Positions 1 to 10,500 of a stretch of 64,000 nt of DNA are shown here, one piece after another. Origin of the DNA: Onchocerca volvulus (taxonomy: Eukaryota; Nematoda; Chromadorea; Rhabditida; Onchocercidae); assembly GCA_000499405.2 (NCBI GenBank), contig HG738140.1:5508701-5572700 (forward strand). Reading direction: 5' to 3'. The translations under genes were made by a program, and so were the position numbers. Numbering within the stretch: the stretch's first letter is position 1; each line of letters opens with the position of its first letter. A model generated the notes under the pieces. That model saw only the letters and a list, made by a program, of their open reading frames with translations. It did no database searches and had not been told where the DNA came from.

Positions 1-196
1 ATGAACTTACACGTGACTCGACGTAAAGTAATGGTACGAATTTGATATGTCTTTTAAGCGCAAATTCGAAATTCAAAATTTCAGCTTTAAATAGCAAATT
101 TCAGTGCTATCTACGAGCAATTTATCTATCTTAACTCATCTTTATTTGAAGTTTAAATTTGTGTCGAAAAAGTCCGAAAGACGTAAATATTGTATT

Positions 197-299
197 GATG
201 GCGCTGGCCTAGCATTTGCTCAAAAGTAAAAGAAGAAAACGAATGTTTCGTATATTTTATTTGATGATGGTATAGCAAATCAAGAACAACTATATGAAG
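197..299 (+). pseudogene. Decayed fragment of a pyruvate dehydrogenase E1-alpha exon
   Basis: Read from 197 in one frame, this stretch gives DGAGLAFAQK, an in-frame TAA at 227-229, then KKKTNVSYILFDDGIANQEQ and LYE. This parallels the end of exon 5 of the intact gene downstream ([10 protein letters not shown] then [12 protein letters not shown]). It ends in GAAG followed by gt, the same splice position and phase as the intact exon. The thiamine-diphosphate motif GDG reads DDG here. I found no flanking exons, so this is an isolated relic of a second E1-alpha copy rather than a gene. Seen: frame, stop and splice junction. Inferred: origin by duplication of the neighbouring gene or from an older paralogue. 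Confidence 0.7.
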
Positions 300-454
300 G
301 TTTCATTTTCATTTTTCATATTCTTAGATAAATAATTCATTACTCTTTAATTCAGAACTTATTGTTGAAGTTACAAAGTTAAAATATCCAAATTTATCGA
401 ATTGATATTATGTAATCGTTCTATCAATGCACTCAATCAGCAATAATCACCATG

Positions 455-745
455 GAAATGGTAGAATTTTGTAATCATAAAATAGAAAAGCGCCATGTTA
501 TCATTTTATCAGTACATTTGTCGGCATTTATCACTTAATGAAACCGAGGAATTGGTTGAATTTTGTAGTTATAAAATAAAGAAGATCTTTGTTATCATTC
601 TATTAGTGCATTCTATCAATGCTGTCATTAGGAAATTGGTAGAATTTTGTGATCATAAAATAGAAAAGTGCCATATTATCGTTTTATCAGTGCAATTTAT
701 TGATATTATTGCTTAGTGAAATCAGAGAGCTGGTAGAATTTGTAT
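455..745. repeat. Degenerate tandem repeat, about 3 units of 84-96 bp
   Basis: Three successive units begin with a variant of GGTAGAATTTTGTNATCATA near 460, 552 and 636, each followed by an AAAATAGAAAAG and TTATCATTTTATCAGTGCA block, and a fourth unit starts near 730. The short open frame across 495-716 is a by-product of the repeat and is not called as a gene. Confidence 0.7.
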
Positions 746-935
746 GACAGATAAAATAATACATATATCTATACAGAAATCACAGGAATGACAGATTAGA
801 AAAAAAGTGGATATATCTATATAAAACACGCGCCTATTCGAATACAACTTTATTTCAAAATTTCAAAGCAATTGGTGAAGACTTCCGAAAACTTAGGGTC
901 TGTAACAAAGAACATTTGTATTTTTATTTATTTAG
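735..935. repeat. Dispersed repeat copy (Helitron-associated family)
   Basis: The block around ACACGCGCCTATTCGAATAC, then a TTTCAAAATTTCAAAGCAAT-like stretch and GGTGAAGACTT, recurs with small changes near 33980-34070 and, twice, at 59700-59975. Two of the other copies sit beside CTAG-ended GC-rich hairpins typical of Helitron 3' ends, so this is probably subterminal sequence of the same family. No terminus is evident at this copy. Confidence 0.55.
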
Positions 936-943
936 GCAGGAAT

Positions 944-1102
944 GATAAAGGTCAAGAAGTTCGAAGTTAGTTTCGAAGAAACCAACAAGCCGGTAAACAT
1001 ATTTGCCCTTTTGGCGGCAAATATGTTCATATTTTGGCGGCAAACATGTTTATCGGCTTGTCGGTTCCTTTGAAACTATCTTTGCGCTTCTTGAGCTTTA
1101 AC
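944..1102. repeat. Long imperfect inverted repeat (hairpin), about 60 bp arms
   Basis: The left arm begins GATAAAGGTCAAGAAG and ends TAAACATATTTGCC at 1007. The right arm, 1039-1102, is its imperfect reverse complement (roughly 80% or better by eye). The 31 bp between them carries a GGCGGCAAATATG-type motif that is also repeated in the right arm. No coding potential. It could be a MITE-like element or a hairpin RNA locus. Confidence 0.75.
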
Positions 1103-1675
1103 ACTTTTATTTACAATAACTATTTCTTCGGATTTTCCGGACAATCTGAGGCTGAACTCGAACTTAGCTCTTTTTAATAATTATTAGCCTAAGTAAAATA
1201 ATTTAATCGAAAACTGATTGACTGATTAGCAATGATACGATGAAAGATAGACTTAATTGAATCAATCACTCTCGAATTATATGCATCATTTTTTGATTGG
1301 TAATTTTCATTTATTATTGATCAGAAATGATCGACAGTTTTATCTCATCGAGAATTTAAGATTGGTTAATATTGGACTTCTTGATCACCCAGGAATAATT
1401 TATGGTGTTCATTTTCTTGGTATCACAGAAATAACTAATAATTATAGATGACTGAAAAATTTAGGAGTGGCTAATAACTCATAAAAGACTAATTATTTTA
1501 CTGCTTTTTGAAATTTGCATATTCATTAGCTGTCATCGATCAAATTTATTATGCAAATTTTTTTCTTCACTCTTAATAAGACTTATAAAATAAAAGTGAT
1601 ATAACATTGTGAAATTTTGTGGTGGTGAAGATTGGTGAATATTCTTTTGTATATTTTGAAACTATTCGACGAAAT

Positions 1676-4600
1676 ATGTCCAACATTCTGTCATCGATTG
1701 CCGGTTTTACCAAAGTAAGATTCCACCATTTAATTATTAAATTTATTTAAAAAAAAAATTTCTTGAAGATATGTTAACATTATCATCATCGGATAATCAT
1801 GAAATAATTCTACTTAAATTTATCACTTCTTCTGCATCATTCTGATATTTGATAGAACAATACATTACAAATAGTATTTACGAATGCATGCAAGAATTAC
1901 ACTTCATATCCTGGTTAGAAGAAAATGTTATAAATTTTCATCATTTCATTTCTTAGGATTCAGAATCCTTTTCAACTATACAGCAAAATAGAAATGCAAA
2001 TTCTGATGAAATTGAACGCTGAAATATTTAATGATACTTGTCATTATTAGACATTTCCTATTTTGCGACAACAATCGTTCGTTGTTCAATCAATTCGATA
2101 TGCAAGCGAAGCATCATTCGAAACAAAACCATTTAAATTACATCGATTAAAATCTGGTCCATCAAAAAATGTTACCGTTAATAAATCGGATGCTCTGGAC
2201 ATGTATACGAAAATGCAGGTATCACTTAGTATCCTTTTGTGATAATCGTAACTTTCAATCATTCTTTAAACATCAGTGAATTGTTAAAAGTCCCATTAGA
2301 ATTATTGGAGATGATATATCGGCGAATCGTTGAAAGTATCATCAGAATCATTATAGAGAGGATGTCAATGAAATATTTTAAGGATCATCAAAATCACCAA
2401 ATAGAACTTATCAGTGAATTGATAAAAATACCATCAGCATCACTAAAAAAGACTGATTGTCTCATGAATTGAGTGTTCTATTTATGAATTTGTTACATAT
2501 CGGCTTCATAAATTGTTTGATTAACCAAGCAAAAACAGTATTTCTGAATGTGTGTGGAAAAAAAATTTTTTTTTAATTTGAATTTGTTCGAAATTTCAAA
2601 AAAAAAAAAGTTCAGATGAAAAATTAATGACATGTACTACGGATATACATGCAACACTATCTTACATATGAGACTTATTTATTATCTTTTTAAAAATAAA
2701 AATATTTTCGAAATATATTAAGCTCATTTTTTTATTTCACTTTGAAAAATTCCTCTAAAAGTTTGATAAAATTTTCGAAAAAATTTAGATAATTCGTAAA
2801 ATGGAGCAATCGGCGGATTTATTATATAAGGATAGAAAAATTCGTGGTTTTTGTCATCTTTATGCTGGACAGGTCTGAATTTGCTACTTTTTTTTTGCCA
2901 AATTATTTGTAATTATATTTCTGTATCATCATTTTAATAAATAATTTTAAATTTCCTCAATATATTCTCTTTCATCAAGCAACAATCAATAATCAATCAA
3001 GTAAACAATCAATGAATTGAAATTGTTAATTTATATTTCAGGAGGCTTGTGCCGTCGGACTTTTTGCTGTCAAAGATCCGGATGATGCCGTGATAACAGC
3101 ATATCGCTGCCATGGATACGCTTATCTATCCGGAATTTCGGTAAAAGCAATTTTGGCAGAATTGCTTGGTTTGTTTCATTTTAAAGGAAGTTCAGAATGA
3201 GCATATATTAGCTAAATTGATCTCATTTTATTTAAATTTTATAGTTTGATTGATAAAACAAAAATATTGAAATGGAAAAATTATTTTGAAAAAATTCTTG
3301 AATAATTAATATGTAATTATCGTAGCTATGAGAGGTCATGAAATTACTGTAGTTATGATAATTTAATACTATCCAGGTAATTTAATAAATAATATAAAAG
3401 ATCAAGGTAATGTTTACCATCATCATAGAAATAAAATCATTTCCGTTCTAAAAACAAAAGGTTTTATTTCAATTTCTGTCATCATAGTCTGAGCCAGATA
3501 AAAATGATCTAAAATTGAATAATAAGATTTTATGATAGCTTGAATTAGATATTGCTCGGAATTGAATGATAAGCTTTTTCGATAATATTTAAATGAATTA
3601 TTGATTTACTTTTTTAAAATTCCAGTATAAACATGAAGATAATCGTTATATAGTGGAATTCATAATTTTTTTTTTTTTTAAAAATTTCGTTATTTCGAAA
3701 ATTTTAGGTTTTTTTCTTAAAAATTTTCGAACTTTAAGTGTAAAGTTTTTTTTTTTTTTTTTAATTTTGCAACTAAAAAGTTATTCTAAAAAAATCGGAT
3801 CTATTTGGTATTCTCACTTCGATCTTAACTTGATGATCGATGCTAATATCGAGTTTAAAATTTAGGTCGTTCGCATGGAAATGTTCACGGAAAAGGTGGT
3901 TCGATGCATTTATATGCTAAAAACTTTTACGGCGGTAACGGAATTGTTGGAGCACAACAACCGGTTGGTGCTGGTATAGCTTTTTCAATGAAATATACTC
4001 ATAAAAAAAATGTATGTTTTACATTATATGGTGATGGTGCTGCAAATCAGGGACAACTTTGTGAAGGTAATTCTTAGATTTATCTAATTTATCACTTATC
4101 TTAATCATTTTCCTGTTAAAAATCAAATTTTGTCTCATTTATTGTTTAAATGATCAACTAGATTTATCTAATTTATCATTTCAGTGATCCATAGATTAAT
4201 TTAATTTGTCATTTTAATAATTTTTAAGTTTATCTAATTTGTTATTTTAAATAATCCTTAGGTTTATCTAATTTATCACTCAAATAATCACTGGATTTGT
4301 CTAATTTACCGTTCAATTGATCCTTGAATTTATTAAATATATCATTTAAATAATCATTAAGTTTATTAAATTTGTCATTTAAAAATAATTTATGCAAAGA
4401 TTACTGAAGAAAATTTAAAGTCTGCAATACGATAATACATCTAGCATCTTTCCAACTAGTCTTTCCATTTTATTTTTAAACTTTTTTTTTAAAAAAATTT
4501 AGTTTATAAAAGAAAAATGGAATAGTCGTGAAATTTAGTACAATTTTTTCTATAATTTAATTTTGATTTTTACAATTTTATAATTTTTTTTTAATAATTG

Positions 4601-6596
4601 TTGTGCAATTTTTATGCTCAAAAATTCGGAAATATGAGCAACAAGCTTATTGAAATATTTGTACAGCTTTGAAATAATGAATTAATTTGTGAGATTTGTT
4701 TTTTTCCAATTTGTTTTCAAATTAATTACAGAATTCAAAAAATATATTGATATAATTAAATCAAAAATATAATATTATAGTCATCTCTCAAAACGTGCCA
4801 TCACGTAACATGATCTTTCTAATTAATAAAATAGGCGGAATTACGTTTCATGATAAGAGAAACTTGTTTTCCGAAGTGTGACATTATGTGATATGATCAT
4901 TTTCATTGATACAATAATTGTGTTTCGTTGATAAGAGAAACTTTACTGTGAACACGTGTACAAACTTTACGTATATTTCAAAAAGTGACGTGAAACGTTT
5001 ATTTCGAAAGATAACGTAAACTCTAATCGATATAATATTTTCAGCAGCAAATATGTGTGCTTTATGGCGTCTACCATGTATTTTTATTTGTGAAAATAAT
5101 GGTTATGGTATGGGTACACCAATTTCACGTTCCTCTGCGTCAACCGATTATTATGCCCGTGGCGATTATGTTCCCGGAATTTGGGTAAAAAAAAAAGAAA
5201 GAAAATGAAAAAACAAAAACTTTTCTTATTTTAAAACAATGAAAAGATAATATAAAAGATTAGTAATGTATCATTCATTAATTAAAGTTACAACTTTTTT
5301 TTCCTTTTTTTTAAATCAAAAGATCAGGTTGATGGTATGGATGTGCTTGCGGTACGTGAATCGATTAAATTTGCCAGAAATTATTGCACCGCTGGTAATG
5401 GTCCATTATTTATCGAATTTGCAACTTATCGTTTCTACGGTCATTCTGTTGCTGATCCAGGAACGAGGTGATGATTAGCAAGTTAACATTTTTCTCAAAT
5501 TATTTAATGCTAAAATTGGGTTTTTTTTTTGAATTTTTTTTTCGAATTTAAAATTTCCAGTTATCGAACTCGTGAAGAAGTACAAAATATTCGTAAAACA
5601 TGCGATCCAATAACGCTATTGAAAGAAAGAATTATTACTTTAAATTTGGCTACAAGAGATGAATTGAAATCAATTGAAAGTCAAGCAAGAGATGAAGTAA
5701 TTCAAAACTTGTCTTATTATTATTAAAAAAAGGCTGCTATTTTAATTTCAAACCTGTATTTCTTTTTTTCAAAAAAAAAAAGGATGAAATATTTTTAAAA
5801 TCTAAGAAAATGCCATCTGAAAACTTTAGAAATTGCAAACTTAAAGGTAAAAACTTTATTTCAGGCGGCGTTTCCATAGATTGTAAATAGTTTTTCTTTT
5901 TTTTTTTTTATTATTATTCATATTCCTAATTTCTCAGCACAATATAATATTATTAAAAAAAAAGCTTTGAACTGAATAATATTATGGCTCAGTTTTGATG
6001 ATACCATCATTAATCATTTTAAATTAATCATTTCATGCAAAAAAGAAAAAAATGTCCTGAACTGGCTTTCTCCTTCCTAGGCTATTTATTGTTGGACAAT
6101 TCTGCAACAAAACTGCCCAACAATAAATCGCTTATGAAGGAAGAAAACCAATTCAGGAAATTTTATTCAGCAAAATTACCACCAACTTCATATCTGTTAT
6201 TCAACTTCCGTATTAACTAATATTTGTCTCTTTCTTAATTCTTGTCTCTTTTTTGATTTTTGTCTTCTTTCTTATTTTTTGCATAAATTTTATTTTTTTT
6301 TTCTTCATAAATATCTTTTTTTTTTCATTTCATTCAATATGTATTTGAGTTACGAATTCAGCAAATTAATTAAGCATTTTATATGTTATCATATTTTTTT
6401 TCATTTGTTATCATTAAAATGAAGCAATTATTTTTAGGTAAATAAGGCAGTTAAATTTGCATGTGATGATCCGGTAATTTCCTTAGATGCTGTCGTTGCT
6501 GATATCTATCACAATATGCCACCGATAATTGTTCGTGGACATACGATGGATGATATCAAAGTACAACCTTATGCTCGAACACGTGATATGATTTAG
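1676..6596 (+). CDS. pdha-1: Pyruvate dehydrogenase E1 component, alpha subunit (mitochondrial)
   Basis: Oxidative decarboxylation of pyruvate in the mitochondrial matrix, as the alpha part of the E1 heterotetramer. Nine exons: 1676-1714, 2051-2218, 2789-2872, 3042-3168, 3866-4066, 5045-5184, 5328-5467, 5561-5696, 6438-6596; all junctions are GT/AG and in phase, giving 397 codons plus TAG, close to the usual length of about 390. The first 40 or so residues are basic and hydroxylated, as expected of a transit peptide. Family landmarks: [13 protein letters not shown] (residues 89-101), the thiamine-diphosphate motif from GDG at 195-197 to NN at 224-225, and the loop [15 protein letters not shown] (290-304), with serines at 293 and 300 matching mammalian phosphorylation sites 1 and 2. 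The usual YRYHGHS reads YRFYGHS. The first ATG of the open exon is used; no clear trans-splice acceptor lies just upstream. Symbol by homology to the C. elegans gene. Confidence 0.95.
4070..4400. repeat. Degenerate tandem repeat in intron 5 of the E1-alpha gene
   Basis: About seven units of 35-50 bp carry variants of TTTATCTAATTTATCATTT followed by AATAATC. They occupy the first third of the long 978 bp intron between exons 5 and 6. They are noncoding and drift from unit to unit. Confidence 0.7.
6055..6155 (-). repeat. Near-perfect 50 bp hairpin inside intron 8 of the E1-alpha gene
   Basis: The arm starting TCCTGAACTGGCTTTCTCCT (6055) and ending ACAATTCTG is mirrored by a right arm ending AACCAATTCAGGA (6155), with only a few loop bases. 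Read on the minus strand, five of the arm differences become G-U pairs and only three mismatches plus one bulge remain. On the plus strand most of the same differences are mismatches. This favours a minus-strand structured RNA (pre-miRNA-like) or a foldback element. The short open frame across it (6035-6220) is incidental. Confidence 0.65.
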
Positions 6597-6668
6597 AAAT
6601 TTCGCAAATTTATCAATCCTTCTTTATTTGAAGTAATCTTCGAAAAAAAAAAAAAAAAAAAAGTTTTA

Positions 6669-6674
6669 AATAAA
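6669..6674 (+). promoter_or_regulatory. Poly(A) signal of the E1-alpha gene
   Basis: AATAAA lies about 75 bp after the TAG stop, just beyond an A-run at 6643-6661. Confidence 0.7.
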
Positions 6675-6699
6675 GTTGCAATATACAACAATTTTGTTA

Positions 6700-9600
6700 C
6701 TTTACGATTATTACTCTCTTATCAATTACTGATAATAATTGTTGCTATAAATAAATTAACAAACAATATAAATTAACAATATGATAATAACGCTATTCGA
6801 TTCGCAATTATAACAAAATATAGGCAAAAATTTTCTGATGAAATCAATAATAGTAAACATGATTTTGTCAATATTTGATCAGCAGAGAAAAGATTTGTAT
6901 GATTATTTCATTTATCAGCAGCACTCGTTAAGCTTTTTTCTGCAAACATAATCTTATAAATTATAATCATAACCGGAAATGTTGTAATATTTGAATTGAT
7001 AAACTAATATGATTTAATATTACATGATCATTTTTAAATAATAAAAATTAAAGTTTTTCAAATTAATCGCAGATTTAAATGCATTTTTATCTCCAATTCT
7101 TTTAAAATTCTTTTTTTTTTTTTCTAAACTCCGTCTGGAGATTTGGTTTAGATTTGAATTTTTTGCTGAACTTGTTTCCTTTTTCTTTTAAAAGTTTTTT
7201 TCTTAATTCTTCACAAAAATTCAGTCTGAATTTTTCTTTTTTAAAAAATGTCTGAATTAATGATAAAAATGATTGATGACAAAACGACATGATGGCATTC
7301 GTATTCTTGAAGTATTAACAATAAATTTACCAGAAAACAAAATCGGGAATATAAATGCGACTGATCAATTCGAAGATGAATTTTTAGAATGAAAATCTTA
7401 CCTAGCATAAAATCTTACTTGTTGGATAATATTTTTTATTTCATCGATCAGTCGATTGATCAATTTTCATTATATAACAGGAAAATAGTTATGAAAGACG
7501 AAATATGTTTAATAAAAAAATTTGGAAAAAATATAAAAGAATAAAAAAACAAATTGATTTATTTTTGAAAATTAAATTTACAAATTATCAAAATTCTAAC
7601 TGTCTCTTTTCCTTCTCATCCCCATTTGTTAGCTGGTATATATTGTTGTTTTGAAAATATTCATCAACTTTGTCGATAAAGATGTTGAAATGAATCAGAA
7701 TTGAAGAAAGAGAGTTGTGAAATATTGGTTTCATCAATTTGGTGAATATTTTTAAAATTGATAAATCGAAGAAGAGTGAAAGAAAACTTGAAATTTGCAC
7801 GAAATATTCTAATTAGCTTAATTTATGAATAAGTTGCCAAAATAAACTTTTTCAATCATAACAAGGTCTTTTTCTAATAATTTTCTTTAGTAGCTTTGAA
7901 TAAATTTAAAAATAATTTTTCGTTCATTAAATTTTTCTGTATTCAATCACTTTATATTATATTATCATTAATTAGTTAGTTAATACTATCATATTGATCT
8001 AATCACTTGATGGTAGAATATTTTAGAATTATAATTTCGTTATTATCATATTTAAAATACGAAATTTGTGCAATATTATTTTTGTTATTCTGTCGTCTCA
8101 GAAAAAAAATATTGCCATGCTGATAACTGATAAGCTGTATTTCCTGATAAGTTGCATTTAATGGAATTATTCTGAATTAAAATTTCCAATAGTTCCCGTC
8201 TTTTGCATAACAGATCCATTGAAACTTTTTGAAAATTAAACTCCAAACTTGTTAAATAACTTTGCACATAGTCATACCTTTTGCATAAAATAAAATTTGT
8301 TTAATTAAGGAAAAAAATGAAAAGTTTTATATAAAACTATATCATTTTTTCCTGAAAAAAAAAATGAAAGTAAAAATTTATTTTTTTATTCTTTACGAAA
8401 TTTAGTGGAAGAGAAAATGAAAATTAAAATGTGAAAGTCGAAATAGTTCATAAATTTCGTTTCATTTCTTTTTTCAATGTCAACTTGCCTTCTATTTCAA
8501 TACCATTTCATCTCGTTGTAAATAATTTTATTCCATTATATTTGGCATTCTTGATTAATTTAATGCCATATATAAACGAATTTTATGTTCAAATAAATTG
8601 AACGAAAAAATGGTACGAAAAATTCAATCGAATTAAAGGAATTAGTTAATTAAGAAAATTTAAATTATTTCATTTGCTACAAACAAAATTACATTTGATT
8701 TTCTTGAATAAAGAAAAACAAAGAGAATTGATTAAAAATGGATTAATTAAAAAAGAATTAGCTCAGTAAAATTGCGAAATCGTTAATTGATTAAAAAACT
8801 GAAGCAATTAATTATTATGAAATTTATTTGCTGTAATAATATCGGCAAAGAAAAATCTTTTTTTTTTTTTTTTTGATTTGATAACAAGTTTTTCGACTTT
8901 TCAACCTGCCAACAATAAGAAGAGGGAAAGCATTTGTATTAATTTAATTATACTAATTGCTTTCGGCAAATTATTCTTTGTCCGAGAGGAAGAGAGGGAG
9001 AAAGGGAGAGAGAGAGAGGGAGAGAAAAAGTAAAAATGTAAGTTTTAGAAACTTATGGTATTTGTTTTAATCAAACAGTAATCCGATTAAATGAATGATT
9101 TTTAGCAAAATTTGCTTTGACATTAAAATGGAAGTTAATGGTATTAAATTCAAATTAAATTGTCGAAATTGATTAAATAGATACTTAAAGAGAAAACATT
9201 TATGATGATAATTTTGATAATTTCTGGCGAAATTTTTAATATAATTCGTATAAACCATCATTCTATAACTATTAGAAAGATGTGAATGAATCATCAAAGA
9301 TTCAGATTCCAAATTATCACTAATAATGACAAGTTGATAGTTATTAAACTTGTATTTCTTTCTGAATTTTAAATAATTGTGGATTTTTTTCTTTTTTTAC
9401 AAATTAAAGAATTGAAAGCATTAAGTAGATGATCAACAAAAAAAGATTATTCTGAAAGTTTTAAAAGAATTTACATACAAGTAGCAAACTATTTTTCGTT
9501 GGTGGAAATAATTTTAAAATTTTGATTAATTAATTAGTTAGAATTTAATTTTCGTTTTTTTTTTTTCTTAAAGAATCATCCTCGTAAAACGAGTAATATA

Positions 9601-9780
9601 ATGATCGAAGCATCATAATGAGTAGACAGAAAATTTAAAAATTAAAATCTGAAATTAAAAAAAAGTACCACAATGGACAGATTTTATGCCACGCCCTAAA
9701 TTAAATTTTTACATTCCATTTATAATATATAAACCAGAAGAGCTGTTATTCCTGTCAATTTCTCGATTTTAAATATAAAT
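6700..9780. other. AT-rich intergenic sequence, no gene seen
   Basis: Stops are dense in all frames and I see no splice-consistent exons or RNA gene. A purine (GA)n tract occurs at about 8984-9030 and scattered poly-A/T runs elsewhere. Short open frames here have low-complexity composition and are rejected. Confidence 0.6.
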
Positions 9781-10195
9781 TAACGGCGAATTATTTATTC
9801 AGCCTTTTCATTAGTTTTGTCATACCAAATTTACGATAATTATCAGTTTTTTTAGCTTTTTATAAATCATCATGCTCAATTATCATATATAATCAACCGA
9901 TAATTATCAGTTTTTTCTAGCCTTTTTCTTCGTTTATTATCAGACTTAATTAACATACTTAATTAACGAATATTTACCAGTTTTTTAGCCTTTTTATTGA
10001 TTATCTTGCTTAGTTATCATATTAAATTAACGTATAATTACCAATTTTTATCTTTGATTAATTTTATCAAAGTTATCATACTGGATTAACGAAAAATTAT
10101 CAATTTTTCAGCTTTTTATTAGTGATCATATCAAATTAATAAATAATCATCGATTTTTTTATCGTTCTGTTCATTATCAATAGCTAATCATACCG
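9781..10195. repeat. Tandem repeat of about 60 bp, 6-7 degenerate units
   Basis: Units consist of AATTATCAGTTTTTTAGC, CTTTTTATT, a TATCATACTNAATTAACG block, and repeat at about 9834, 9896, 9966, 10029, 10089 and 10138. Reverse-complement copies of the same unit appear at 10376-10500, giving the array an inverted partner. Confidence 0.7.
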
Positions 10196-10375
10196 TGATA
10201 AGAGATAGAATTATATGACGTAAAGGACAATTACTATTATTTTCTTATCATTCCTATTTAACTTATTATGGAACCATTTTTACCTTATATAGTATATTTT
10301 TTTAATATATTAGATCATGAAATAATTAAGATGAAATGATATGAGATGGAATGATTAGAAATAAGATAAAAATTG

Positions 10376-10500
10376 TATCAGTTTTTATGATAACTATTAA
10401 TAACGTATGAAAAGACGAAAAATTCATAATTATTCGTTTATTTAATATGATAACTAATAAAAAGGTTAAATTATTGAATGGTAACTGTTAAAAAGATTTA
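10376..10500. repeat. Inverted copies of the 60 bp tandem repeat
   Basis: Read on the minus strand this gives CTTTTTTATTAGTTATCATA, then ATTAAATAAACGAATAATTA, then further units ending in a CTGATAC-like block. These match the consensus of the 9781-10195 array in opposite orientation, about 180 bp away. Confidence 0.55.
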
